From: Psettodes erumei
Lineage: Eukaryota; Chordata; Actinopteri; Pleuronectiformes; Psettodidae
NCBI GenBank assembly: GCA_016785225.1
Contig: JAFBJZ010000660.1
Span: 4,153,001 to 4,217,000 of the forward strand
Reading direction: 5' to 3'
Length of the DNA stretch: 64,000 bases
Under the pieces are notes generated by a model that saw nothing but the letters and a program-made list of their open reading frames with translations, did not search any database and was not told the origin of the DNA. Position numbers and translations under genes: made by a program. Shown here piece by piece: positions 1 to 12,917 of this stretch. Position 1 is the first letter of the stretch. Every line of letters begins with the position of its first letter.

Positions 1-3000
1 AGCGAGAGAGATGTTTTCAAGAGGAGGCTGCCCGTAGAACTGCAGAGCATGTCCATAGAGCTCCGTCTGAGGACCGGGAATAATCTTCCTTCTTCTGCCA
101 GAAAACTGCATGGTGCCTATTGTGAGCAAAAAGAAGAATATTTCATTAAAAAGACCTACGGACGAGAGGCTACTAGTGAATCGCCTCGCTGGCATATTTG
201 GTGCTGTGAAGAACACGCACACAGTGAAGTGCACATCAGTGCAAGTGTCATTACAAGTGCACAAGAAACGATTAATCGATTAACGGATTAGTCAACTCAC
301 TGGAATATAAGCAGCAACTATTTTGTTAATCAAGTGGAGATTTCTTTAACGGTTTCAGGGATTTTGTCCTCACGGGGATGCTGGCATGTGAAAGATAAAA
401 CATGTCATATACGAGAACTGTGGGACTTTTTAATGTTGACCCTAATGTTGTCTGGTCTGATATGTCAAAAAATGCCGTAACCTTCTTCTTTAAAAAAAAA
501 AACAGAATAATAATTCAATAACTATGTTTTGCACCATTAAAACTGTGAAGAAGTAGCACGAAACAGTTCACGCGCCGCAAATCATCACAGACCAGAGAAA
601 AGAAGGCGCATACGCACGCGAAAGACATCTCCCTGTCTAAAGTCAACTATTATAAAGCTGATTCAGGCATCAGTTAGCCCACTAGACAGCCGACTTATTT
701 GACTAGCTAGATAACTACCGTGTTATAGCGGGTCCAGCCCAGCAGCTTTAAAGGGTCACGAGATCTTATCCTTAACACTAAGGAGTCGGTTAAATTAATC
801 GATTCCACATCCCCCCAAACGCACAACAGCAACTTCTGCGTTGAGGGAGACGCTAGCTAGCGCACAGTAAACAACCTTGCCTCGAGGACGGATGAGCTTT
901 AAAACAAAAGGAGCGGTCTATACCAAAAGAAACTGGCAGAATCCATCACTATTATTAAATATTGTCGTTACATTACCGATAAGACAGTGGAGCAGCTGCC
1001 TCTAAAGTCAGTCCCGCCAAACTAAGGGGACTGTTCAACAAACGCGGGTAAATGATGACGTTTTAACCAACCCAGGAAGAGGAACCCCGACGTAAATGTA
1101 GGCGCTCGTTTAGTTGTCCCGCCCGACACACCGTACGTCTCCTGTTGATGATCACCGCCACGAAATGATTAGGAGGTCTTCTCACTGCTGTGCAATATAT
1201 ATGAACCTATTGTGTATACAGAAAGGATCCGTTTTGAAATAGGCCATGGTTTACGGATTTATACCACTGTGTCCCTTTCGTGACTCTTTCGTCGACCTGG
1301 GTACCAACTTACGGGGGCATGTGTACAACATAACAAACGCACCCAAGACGTTTGGGTTCACCCATACGCAAAATGCACATTCTTTTCTTATAGACTGTAA
1401 AACTAATACGTTGCATGGTTTATCTATAGATAGGTTTTCTGCAGTTAATAATCAAAGTTAATGGAAACTGAAATAGAAAACTACTGCCCATCGCCAAGAG
1501 TCATATTTATTAATGACTCACAATGGTCATAACCATAGACTGTAAATATTTCAAAAAATAGTTCATGGTCATGATACTCCAGTAACTGCCCGTATAGATT
1601 CAATGACATAAGAAGGACTACAACATTTACAGTCGTGACTTTTGAAATACGAATCTTCCCAAGACTCCTCGAGACGTGTGTGCGTCGAGAGGCGTGGCTC
1701 ATCTTGCCTCTCTCTTGCGTTGTGCACTCTTTGGCTCTGCTGCTTAGCAACAAACATTAGCGAGCTAGCCAGTTGCCGAGCTCCCCGTTTAGCCACTCTG
1801 ATGTGCAACGTAGTTAGCTGAAACGTAGCCGCGTCTATAGTAGTGCCAGCGAATTCCACCGATTTGAACTCGTTTGTCGATGTAAATTGAACGGCATCTG
1901 CCTTTCTGAAGCGGACAACACTAGCGCGGTGCAGACATTAGCAAGAAATCATTAACGGGCGTAGCAGAGGATTCCTTTCTCTGGGAAAATTGGCTAACCT
2001 TAGCTAGGTGTCCTTAGCGCTAGAGTCACTCGCGTCTCCTCTTGCCACAGCGAAGACCCGGGGGAGGCTGTAAATATGTGATTGTGGGTTAGCCGGCTGG
2101 TTAGCTCATCTAACGGTGGCGGACACCGGATGAGTCGTAACGCGATTTTACAGGTAAGAGCCTGCTCGCTCCGTGGGTGTTCTCGATTTGAATCCCCACT
2201 GACCGGCACCGTTTACTTGATTCTTCTTTAACGGACCACACCAGCAGCTGCTTGGTGCCTAAAGCTGCTTTTCAACAGGTCACAGCCTGACCAAGTCGAG
2301 TGAGTCTCAGTGAAGTTCACTGAACATTTAATTCCACTTTTTTTCATTAAAAAACTATTACATTACCCAACGCGAGGAAAAACTAAGGCAGAGAGGCGTA
2401 GGTACATCTCATGACGTTATAACATTTATATTCTGCCAGTGCCATGAAATATTGGCTGTGACGGTGCCCCACCTTGAGGCCTGGGTAAAGTAACGGGAGG
2501 TCTGCGAAGATGACTCACAGTCTAGGAGGGGAGGAGTATTATCTTCTACATTCTTAGCAGAGTTCGTTTATAAGCGCAATGTAAAACACAAGATACTTTG
2601 TTGTCATGTTGTGTAAATGACAGGGCAATACTTCTCAATAATTCTCTCCTGTCTTTACATACATACTGTACAATGGATGGTATGAGTGGGGTATAGATGC
2701 CATGGTAGGTCGCAAACGTATGATAACCAGGAGACCCTTTAATATATAGATCGTCGGATCGTTATGTGTGTGTGGGTGTCCAAAATTAAATGTTTAACTG
2801 GAGTCAATAAATAACATGATAAGAAATAGGAAATGTCAAATTTACCACTTAATACTTTTTCATTGTTAAGTTGTAGAAAATTCAAGGTATAAAACACAGT
2901 GGTCAACATTACATTATTTCCCAACACTCATTGGTGGTAACAGCATGATATTTGAAATCAAATGAGAGGGCTAGCCCGAAAGACAGAAAGAGGAGAGTCT

Positions 3001-3768
3001 GAGTTTGAGCAGCTACAGAGATTCCCCGTCGAGGTTGAATCTAAATCTAGAGTTAAGGTTTTGCTTTAAACTAACGTGAAACTTCTCATTTAAACAGTGG
3101 GCAAGTAAAGAGCAGCCCGTTTCATTTGAAGCCACGTTATAACAACTGCTCAATCACAGTTGACGAATAATCTCTTCTGCGGTACATACTGGGACTCAAA
3201 TCCAGACAGGCTGTCAGCGGGTTGTCTGTGTCTGTTGAGAACAGCTTCCCCGCAATATGTTGTTTAGCACTGCACTCAGCAGCCACACGCTTTTAACTGT
3301 GGAAGACCCAGTTACTATGTGGAGCCTGCTGCCATCAGTGCTAATGGAAGAATAAACACATTGCACAGTCACTCACTGTAAAATTTACAAGGGTTTAAAC
3401 ACACATGTAATAGTTTAAAAGGACAGTTCCTGTCATTCTGTATATACAGCCATATGCACAGTCTCCCTAAGTAAATTCTTCTGGTTATAAAAATTGCATT
3501 TGGATGCTTTTAGAGTTCTGACTGCTGGCCAAACAGAAGAAGCAATTGCTTTAGGCCCTGGTAATTTGAAATTTTGTCATTACTTTTTTACACGTAGAAC
3601 TACGAAAGTTTTGGTTGTACAACAGCAAACTTGACGCTGAGCATATTTGCGTAACCATTCGGTAACTCTGATGGATTGTTCACTTTCGGGTGGCATATGC
3701 GTTCAGGTCACATCACTGAAGCAACCCGGGCAGAGTGGAACTGAGAAAACCAGCCAGACGTCACCACC
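1..3768. other. Upstream region of rab23, with a probable non-coding first exon
   Basis: No convincing coding exon was found on either strand. The stretch around 1650-2220 is richer in CpG and GC than its surroundings and looks like a promoter region. A good donor (CAG followed by GTAAGAG) at 2153/2154 on the plus strand could end a non-coding rab23 exon 1. A possible acceptor (TTCAG) ends at 3705, 63 nt before the rab23 start codon. In human the PRIM2 gene lies divergently beyond RAB23, but no PRIM2-like coding sequence could be recognised here. The rest, including 2230-3600, is AT-rich sequence in which I see nothing specific. Confidence 0.45.
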
Positions 3769-5376
3769 ATGTTGGAGGAGGACATGGAAGTGGCCATCAA
3801 GGTGGTCGTGGTCGGCAACGGAGCTGTCGGCAAGTCCAGCATGATCCAACGTTACTGCAAGGGCATCTTCACAAAGGACTACAAAAAGACCATTGGCGTG
3901 GACTTCCTGGAAAGGCAGATACTGTAAGACAGCTCTCATTCCTTTATCAACAACAGCCTGCGTGGAAAGCTACCGCTGAGCTCTGATGTCCCACAGTTTA
4001 TTCATATTTTCTTTTGTCGAAGGTTGTTGCAGAGTTGACAGACAACTTCATTAATAAAGAATTTTTAGCCTGCGATAATGAGGATCCCATATGGTGCATT
4101 TTTAAAATTTAAGTCAGATAGTTGGAGCAGAGCAGCAGGTTCAGCAAACCCTCATGAATAGTACACAAAAACTTGCTGTGCTGGATGGAATGTTGATAGG
4201 CTCACTGGAAATTATTACACACTGTCTCCCCGTTACCTCTTTACTCTTTTAGTGTAAATGACGAAGATGTCCGACTTATGCTTTGGGACACCGCTGGACA
4301 GGAGGAGTTTGATGCCATCACCAAGGCCTATTATCGAGGTAAGACCCCAGCAACTTGTGTAAGAGATTAGACTCTTTGTGTTTGAAAAACATGAAACTTC
4401 GTGTTGTTTTTTTCATCCTTAAGAAGGTTGAATCGTGAATCCTGCACATAACAGATTCAGTGCTGGCTTTTTCTTTAAAGAGTTAACCGCCTGAAGGCAT
4501 AAATTGTTGTCATGGTGCGTTGTCTTGCCTTCCAGGTGCGCAAGCGTGTGTGCTCGTCTTCTCTACCACAGACAGGGAGTCATTTCAGGCTATTGACAGC
4601 TGGAGGGAGAAGGTGGAGGCAGAGGTTGGAGATATCCCCACAGTTCTAGTTCAGAACAAAATTGATCTCCTGGATGAGACTGTTATAAAAAAGTAAGTAA
4701 GTTTGTTTGGGTTTGTTGGTTTTTTTTGCTAAAATCCAACTAGAACAGTAAAGTGCTGAATGTCAAGGACACACTGTAGTGACTGTGGGATGTGTTTTAA
4801 GCAGTGTACTTTATAGTTTACAGCAGCACACAATAAATTCAAGAACTGTATTTTCTTCACTTGCATTACAGCGAGGAGGCAGAAGCTTTGGCTAAAAGAC
4901 TGAAACTGAGATTTTACCGCGCTTCAGTAAAAGAGGACCTTAACGTCAATGAAGGTAGGTCGCCGAAAATCCGGACGACTGGCCTCGCGCAAGTTAACCT
5001 GTGTCATCCTGAATGTCAGCCAATGCGTTTCTGCTGGTTCTCTCGCCTCAGTGTTTAAGTACTTAGCAGAGAAGTATCTCCAGCGACTCAAGCAGCAAAC
5101 GGCAGAGGAGACAGAGGTGGTCCACACAACAAGCAATAAAATAGGTGGGGAATCTTTCCTCGGATCCGCGTTTATGTCGCCTTCTGTTTTAAGTTAGGTG
5201 CCATTACTCCATGAACTGTATTTTTTTTTTTTTTCTCCGTAGGTGTTTTTAATACCACTAATAGTAACGTCTGCAACCAGAGCTCCAGCAACGGCAAGGA
5301 AGTAATCACTTTGCGACCTAACAAACAAAGGACCAAGAAGACTAAAAATCCTTTTGGAAGTTGTAGCCTAGTCTAG
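3769..5376 (+). CDS. rab23: Rab23 small GTPase, complete, six coding exons
   Basis: Coding exons are 3769-3923, 4253-4338, 4536-4692, 4872-4954, 5052-5144 and 5243-5376, giving 235 residues (human RAB23 has 237). The product is a Ras-superfamily GTPase that acts in vesicle and ciliary trafficking and is known as a negative regulator of Hedgehog signalling. Visible motifs are the P-loop GNGAVGKS (residues 16-23), the switch I threonine T41 in KKTIGVDF, DTAGQEEF (64-71) and NKID (121-124). The C-terminus ends CSLV, a prenylation-type CAAX box (human CSIP). The start is the first ATG, in the context caccaccATGT, and MLEEDMEVAIK matches the human N-terminus. All splice sites are GT-AG and in phase. 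Human RAB23 and BAG2 are also neighbours in convergent orientation. Confidence 0.96.
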
Positions 5377-5752
5377 ATAGAATCATTTCATTTGAGTGAC
5401 AGACTGTTGTTTCCGAGGTCGGTCATCGTTGTATTCAGTGGAGGTAGCCACATTTAGAGACCAAAGCCCACGCAGACTGGGAAATACTACTCTGTACTAC
5501 TTTAATAGCTTGATCTTAAATCTTTGTCCCCACACTGATGGTTGACTTTCCTTTGGTTCGGCGTTGGATCTCCGCCAGCGACCTGCGCACAAAACCTGTC
5601 GACGTGTTTGCACACTCTTGGGTCCTCCTTGTGGTTGCCTTAAGTAACAGCAACGGCCGCAGCTACACAGTGTTGTGTCTGAATTAAATGAGTCCCTCTC
5701 CCAAAAAAAAAAAATGCAACAAAACAGCTGTGTTTGTGAATGCTGGTGGGTT

Positions 5753-5788
<36 letters not shown>

Positions 5789-8700
5789 GCCTCTCATCAA
5801 TACATATGACAGCAAAGGTCGCACTCTTGCTCCATGAAAACATTTGCTCATGGCCACCCAATCGTGTGTGTGACATTTCAACCGTGCAATATGTTTGCAG
5901 GCATTGTAGAAGATGCACAGATACTTTTGTACCATATTTTTCTAACCGTCAACAGAATATGGTTCAGACGATACTGTCCACGCAGACAAAACACGATGGA
6001 ATCCAGGGGTAATTCTCTGCGCAGAAGTATTTTTGTACGAATCACAACAGTGTTGAGTGGTATTTTCACTGAGGTGTCGACACCGTGCCAAATTTAGCTA
6101 AATATTAACACTGCAGTGATTTGGATGTAACATGAAATTAATAGAACAAGCTCCTGTGTATAACCAAATATCGCTGAGTAATTTCACAAAATAGTCCTCT
6201 ATGTTTGCTTACAACACAATTGTGTACAGATTTATTAACCAAATTCAGAGACTTGCACAAAGTCAGTGAATTAATGATACTCTGCTTTTGGCGTCATGGT
6301 ACTGTACATCAGGTCGCAGTTATAGTGTTATGTGTTGATTTCAGTTTACATTTTACATATTCATATGTACCCGAACTTTTCTTGGTACAGCTTTGACTAA
6401 CTCACTGGTTAGACTCGGAGCAAATACGTTCCAGTAGCCGTGTATTCTGTTTTCACTGTATTTCTAACATTTCAAACACTAAACATGGTACATTTTTTTT
6501 TTTTTGGTTTGTCTTCTATAGTATCTTAATAGCGATTACTGTTTTTGTTAATATTATTCTGCTGCCTCTGTAGTGGTGTGGTGTGGGGGGGTAGAGGGCT
6601 GAAAAGACTGAAAGAGGTGTTACAAAAAAGATGAGCATCAGGGAGAATGTTTTTCTGCTAAATTTTCTTGTTTGTGCTGGATTATGCAAGAACATCCAGT
6701 TTCTTCTCACTACCTGAGGGTACTCCAAAAAACATCTCTCCAGCTAATGCCTCAGTAAAGCTAGCTGTGACCTGCGTGTTCTTTTTGTGGTTTGTTTTTT
6801 TACAAAAACCCGTGATCTGAAAGACACTGCAAAGCACAAAAGAAATACAGTCATGTAAGTCCTATATTACATCTCCTGTCTAAAGCTTATTAACATTCTC
6901 AGTAATTTGTGTGGAATTAGAATACGTTGGCCATCCGAGATGGCACGTGAATGCATGGTTTTTTTTTTCTAACTGATTTCAAATCTGTGTTAGGATATTT
7001 CTCCAGATTCAAAAGAAATTCAGATGGGAGCGAATTCATCTTTTTTCAGTTCCTAGTGAAAGTCATAACAGTTGCTCAACACGCCATGCCATTGGTGCAA
7101 AGGTCGTTACACATTTCAAGCTTTCTCATTTGGTATCTTGTACGAAAAAAAAAAAAGAAAGAAAGAAAGTGTGACATAACTCATGCATGCAAGCCTTTTT
7201 TCCACATCAGTGAATGTTCAGCCATGGTTGCAATGCCGCAATGCCTTGTCCATGTTCAGCCCCCCACACACACACCACCACCAGTAAGCATTTTGATCCT
7301 ACTCTTGCTATTTGTTGCCTGCACGGTAAATCTGTAAATAATTCTTTCTCAAGCTCCCTCTTACTTGTAACAATGTGTTTACTTTGAATGGATTTCGTGC
7401 ACTTTATCATTAAGATGGCGTATAATCTTCACAGAACCATATGTTGAAGCTAACCATACTTATGTGCTGTCACTCAGGTGTTGTAATTATCTTTGTGTCT
7501 TACTGTTGCTCTGCTTTTTTCACACGCAGTGTCATAAACTGATTTCACGCATTTGGACGGACAAGCCAACATGTGTGTGCTTGCAGTCTGACAAAAACAA
7601 CACTCGTTGTTGGATTTTTGTTTTAGCAGTTACAACTTGAAGTGTGCCGCGCATCTGCGCACCTGATGTTGAGTTTAGGAGGAAGGTTGATGGGGATCTG
7701 ACTTCAATTTAAAAAAAGAAAAGAAAAATTCTTGGGCATCCAGTAATCCAGTGCAATGTCATATGACATCACTCCACTGTCATTACAATCTTTTCATCAA
7801 GAGATTACGTTAAATCATTTTGTCAGAATTAAAAAGACAAGAAATGTTGGTGCATATGGCGAATGTTGAAAATGGAAAGTGAGCAGAGGCAAAACTTGAA
7901 ACCCGAAACATAAAACTGGAGATGGGAGCCTAAGTGCATTTGTTGAATTAGCTGAGAGTTGAAGTGGCTGTAACGCAAATGATAACTGCCAAAGTAGAAA
8001 TACAATGCCTTAAAACTGAAAGAGGAAGTTATTTCCGCTAATAGAAATAATAGTGCATTGTAAGCTTGGCCATATGGAAACCCAAGATTTTAAAATATAT
8101 AAGAAGTTATTCATATTACATATGTTTTGAATGTTATAACATAAAAGTACTTATTCCACGAGAATATTTTTCTTGTCTTTTTTAAAATTGTTTAAACAAA
8201 CCAGAAACAATAAACGCACGCATCTCTATGTGACTTCAGGTAGAATCCATTTCCTTCACACGCACTGTAACTGAATGTGTGAAAGCAGCATTCACACAGC
8301 GGAGTTGCAAAGATGGGTGTGGAAGTTTAGTCCTGACCTCAGAAACCATAAAACAAAACTGAAAAATGAAGAAAGAAGAATTGAATGATAGTCAACTTAT
8401 TCTTCGCAACATTCAACCACATGCTGCTCTCTTCCTCAGCAGATGGGCGTTCCATAAAGGAAGAATGCAATGTGGTTGAAAGTCCCACGGCACTATGATA
8501 CCATCACCGTGTTGATGTTGTTTTGTATATGGGTTCTATTGGAGTTACTGGAGCTGAAAGAAGGCAATAGACAAAGCATTCTTTTAAGATGTTACAATAC
8601 AGGTCTCCTGAAAACCAACTGACAGCTTTGCATGCATTGCATCCCCATCTATTACAGAAATAGGTCACATTTGACATCTTCACTTGTTCGACAAAGCGAT

Positions 8701-9475
8701 TTTTATTCTTTTTTTTTTTTTTTTTACACACAACTGGACATTAAAAACAGCTTTGTGCAAACATGATCTAAAAATCCACAGCTTAATGTGATTTGTTTTG
8801 CCTTCACACAAAGAGGTAGTGTATGCACATCCAAAATCCCTAACCAAGTGCGCAATTTAAAAGGTGAGACAGTGAAACAGAAAAGGAGACAGTTTAACAC
8901 TAAAATCATTGACCTCAGCCAGTCTTCATCAGGCATATGCTTTGTCTTTTATTCAGATCCCCCCCCTCTGATGTTCATTACGTCACCTCCTGACCACACT
9001 AACTGTTACACATCTATCAACTGCTATTTAAACTGCTGCATCATCTTGTTCGACTACCCACTGATGCATTATGGTCATTTAATTATAAGTTGATTGTCAG
9101 CACTGGATTTTCCAATAAACTTCCAATGAAGCACCATGCTACTGTGTCTTTTTCTGCCTCAAGTGTATATGTGAACACACGGTGTGGTGGGGTTGACATT
9201 ATAAAGTACCCATTTTAAGTGGATCATTGTAAATGACTATAATCTGAAAGTAAGTTACAATTATGCACAGAAATCGCTGTAATAATACCTCAGGGAGAAG
9301 GATTTTGTCTTTTACTGTATTTTTGGCCCTGAGGTTCAGTTAACACTGTGATTTGCCCCATAGTCTCTGGTCTTTCTGCTACACGTAGAGTCTCTCTCAA
9401 AGTTAGTACAGGATTACAAAGTTTTCAGTGAGGTTAGTGGCATGTAAGACATATTTTATGTTTTGATGATGAGTC
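5377..9475 (+). other. Probable long rab23 3' UTR and convergent rab23/bag2 interval
   Basis: There is no coding sequence here; the short frames in the stretch lack splice or homology support. Candidate plus-strand polyadenylation signals are ATTAAA at 5683, AATAAA at 8209 and AATAAA at 9114. The last is followed within about 30 nt by a GT/T-rich stretch typical of a downstream element. On the minus strand, AATAAA-equivalent sites at 8948-8953 and 8702-8707 could end bag2. Simple repeats lie at 5765-5787 (AT) and around 7145-7168 (A/GAAA). The 3' UTR extent is inferred, since no transcript evidence is available. Confidence 0.45.
5765..5787. repeat. (AT)n microsatellite
   Basis: A run of about eleven AT units preceded by an A-run, in the rab23 3' flank. 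Confidence 0.9.
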
Positions 9476-11233
9476 TTATTGGCTGCCATTGGCTTGTGGG
9501 TCCTCCAGTTTCTGGTGATCCATAATCTTGATGTTCTTTTCAGAATTTTCAACGTTCCTCAACAAAGTCTCCAGCCTGCGCTTGATCTTCTTCTGGTCCT
9601 CAAGAGCACAGCTGATCACGATGGCCTGGAACTTTTGGTCGATGGGCGCGGGCGGCGCCTCGGTCACGCAGGCTGCGTGCAGGGACAGCAGCTGCTGCCG
9701 GCCGCTGTCCATGTCATCCAGTAACTTTTTCACTATTTCATCTATTATAGACGTGGCCCTGCGCAACGCCTCCGTCTGCTGGGGGCTTCTGATTGTGCCA
9801 ACAGAGATCTCCACACACAGCGTCCGGCCCATTAGACGGTTTGCAGTTAAATTTAACTCTTCTCTCTCCCCTGGAGGACATAAAGCAATAGATGAATCAA
9901 TGCAACGCCTTTAAAGAAATAAAGCAAAACAACAACCTGGTAGTACAGACGTGGGCACAATAATAACATATAAAGGGCCACACACACTGGCTAAGTGTCT
10001 CCTCACAAATAAGGTTCCAAACACATCCAACTCAGTAAGTGCTCCACTTATAATTTAATGCAATACAATCCAGCAGGATGGCCCTACAGTTATAACCACA
10101 CTAACTACACTTGTGACATTTATAAACTTAATTTTCAAGACTGAAACACTGGTTTGCAGTGTTTGGGAATTGTTTGCTTTCTTTTTATGCAGTGAACAAA
10201 ACAGGATGGAGGAGGTGTGTGTGTGTGTGTGTTTGTGTGTCCATACCACACAAGTTCACACAGTGCTGATGTAATTTCCCGTCCCTGTATGTACAGCATT
10301 GTATATTTGTACTATAGTACTTAAAGTAATCTGGACATTAATAATAAGTAAATGACACATACTGTAGGGCCTACAATAATTTGTGGATATCAACTATGGG
10401 GTACTAGGAAAACAAATGAGTTTGGATTGAAGAAAACTTCTGTCTTCTCTTGGGCGGGGTGCAAAAAACTATCATGTTGCCTTGCTCCCTTTCAAATCCG
10501 TTCTTGAACACCACCACCCATCTGTAACGGAGCGCTCAAAGCATAACCTCACTGGATCACAATGTTACAGCAGCTACAAAAACACACACAACTGAACATC
10601 TTACAGATAAACAAGTTGCATCGGAGTCGGTGTTTTTAAAAAAAACACGCAGAAAAACGTCAGCCTCACCGGCGCAGATGTTACGCATTTCTTGACTGTT
10701 CTGTATGGACTGAATCATTTCCAGGATGCACTCCCTTTCCTGCTCCATGGCCGATGCTGCTTCGCGTAAAGCCTCCACCCTGCCAGAGACAGAGGGAAAT
10801 CATAAACACCGCTACCCATTAAAACACACATCATTTCACAACAGGTTTACCATCACAACATACCACAGTCGTTCCACGTTATATGTACAGTATGAGTAAG
10901 GAATGTTTTTTTTCTATTATAAAATCCCCGCCCACACCCACTTATTGTTCTGTTACTTTTCTTAATCAGACGTGATCCCCTGCATTTTTAAACATTTTTC
11001 TCCTCCAGTTGTGTTTGTTTCAAACGTGAAGTTCACTCAAGTTACAACCGATGTGCGCTTCCAACAGCTCAGTTGTACTGCGAGCATGGAAGGCCTGTTA
11101 CTTAACTGTACCTCATCTCCAGCTGATCCAGACTTTCCAGGAGCCGCCCGGAGCGATCTGCCATGGACAGCGTCCTGCTGAACTTGCCGCCGGCAGATTC
11201 GTTCATTTTCGCCTGGATTTTTGCTTGAGCCAT
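9476..11233 (-). CDS. bag2: BAG2, Hsp70 co-chaperone, complete, three exons
   Basis: Minus-strand coding exons are 11233-11112, 10779-10670 and 9870-9476, giving 208 residues (human 211). BAG2 binds the Hsp70/Hsc70 nucleotide-binding domain as a nucleotide-exchange factor and inhibits the ubiquitin ligase CHIP. The start MAQAKIQAK and the block SMADRSGRLLESLDQLEMR match human BAG2 almost exactly. Exon 2 encodes the helical segment EALREAASAMEQERE. Exon 3 carries EREELNLTANRLMGRT and the C-terminal BAG-type region with the highly conserved DQKKIKRRLETLLRN. The N-terminal coiled coil is retained. Phases are 2, 1 and stop, all with GT-AG introns. The start is the only ATG consistent with the family. 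A GC-rich promoter probably lies at 11234-11520. Confidence 0.95.
10214..10240. repeat. (TG)n microsatellite in bag2 intron 2
   Basis: GT dinucleotides with one TTT interruption. Confidence 0.85.
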
Positions 11234-12917
11234 GGTGGTGCGTGGTGGTTATTACTGTTGTTGTTGTCGTCGTCGTTGCTATGATCCGCGCCTCAGAGCA
11301 AGTGAATCCCGATCAACACTCTCCGCCGTCCAACTGACAGTGGCTGCAACGGCCGCAGCTGCGCCTCAGGGAGAAACATTTCCTAACATGGGCTGCGACT
11401 TCCTTCATTCGCTCCTCGTAGAAGTTTCCCGAGGAGCCCAGAACGCAACAGTGGTTACTAACGGCGGGTCCGAGGACCCCTGCAGGTCCCCGAGAATCTC
11501 CGGTGGGCTCATTGTTAGACTTTAGTTCTCGACTATGTATTTTGTGAATTCTTAAAGTCCCCAGATCGATCTGTCATGTCCCACGAAACCTGCTGAATGA
11601 ATTCTGCGAGGCAAGTGGTTGCAATTAGACAGTAGCTGACAAATTCTACAACCAGGTGGGTGCAATCCCAATTTACTTGTTCCACGAGTGCACATATGCT
11701 CCGAGACTGCCATCTCAAAACTTAGTTTGGAGAAAGTGCAAGGATCACAAAGAAAGCAAAGTTAAACCCAGTTTGGAAACGCATGTACAGTATATATCAT
11801 GCCCAGAGGCAGCAACGCAAAAACACACAGCGTGAGGCAATTATACAAGACTTCCACTGGGAGAGTGTTTATATTCAAGTCAAAGCACAAGAATAATTTG
11901 GTGTCACAAGCACGAAACAGACCCCTGGTGGTGCCCTGTTGTACCCTGTGCTCCGAATTATGCAACCACGCTGTTACATTTCTGTAGCACAGGAACATAA
12001 TGCCTCTCAAAATACTGTTGACTCCTGATCAATATAATAAAGACCAAATTGTGGTTTTCATTTTAGGGGAATGACCTGTCATTCAATCACAGATTGTCCA
12101 GGAAAGATATTACAGCCTTCCAGGGAATAACAGCATCTACAAAAGAGGGTTTTATAATCTGGAATGACAGACACTGCAAACGGAGACACACTTAGCAGCA
12201 CGTTGGTCAACAGTTACGCTCTGGCATGTTGCAGCGTCATCGATGCCATCTATAGCACGTATGTCGACACACACAAGTGCTGAGTCTTTCACAAGAGAGG
12301 CCTACATCAACAGCCACGTACCAACCTTCCAAAACGCGGAATCTGCTGACAACAGTGTGGTCAGGGCGGTCGATGTTCACGTAACCTTGTTATCCTGTTC
12401 TGTGGGGGAGTTTAACAGTTGTATCTTTAAGAGAGCAAGCAGGAGGCCCAAGGTCCAGCATGGAGGTGGCCAAATGGAACTTGAAGATAGGGGAGGTATG
12501 CAGCTGGTTCCATCACACTCTTCAACAAAAGAAGATAATTCACCTGTCGCTAGGCAGTATGGCATGTCTTGGTCGTACTCATTGCATTGTGCATAAATAC
12601 TGATGAACTTTTCTGTTCGGCAAGCTCCTCTCCCACAACTCTGCCTAGTGAGATTTCGTGCACAGCCTGAACTACTGGAACTTCAGGATCCTCGTTTGGA
12701 GCGCGATGACTCTTTTTCACCCCACAGTGGTGCTCTGCACTTGAGGTAGAGAGGATTTCTAAAATGTAGCTTGTTTTGTCCTGCATTGATTTTAAAATGA
12801 TTTTTAAAAAAAGGAGAAAAAGTAAAGTAGCAACGAATATTTATTTAACACATTGTAAACGAAAAACATTTCAACATAATATTTGACAAGTGTGGGTCAC
12901 AAAAATCTTTCAGGTCA
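11234..12917. other. bag2 promoter and intergenic gap to znf451
   Basis: The first 300 bases next to the bag2 start are GC-rich, with CpGs and GTT/GTC triplet runs, and probably contain the bag2 promoter and 5' UTR. The remainder has no exon that I can support. The znf451 3' UTR occupies the right end: a minus-strand AATAAA lies at 12845-12840, about 75 nt past the znf451 stop. Confidence 0.5.
12840..12845 (-). terminator. Polyadenylation signal of znf451
   Basis: AATAAA on the minus strand, 73 nt downstream of the znf451 stop codon at 12918. This implies a very short 3' UTR. Confidence 0.5.

Noticed and set aside
1569..1859. Minus-strand frame starting MEF, reminiscent of the PRIM2 start, at the place where prim2 might lie
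   Set aside because: After MEF the sequence does not resemble primase subunit 2 and no donor fits. Only three residues agree.
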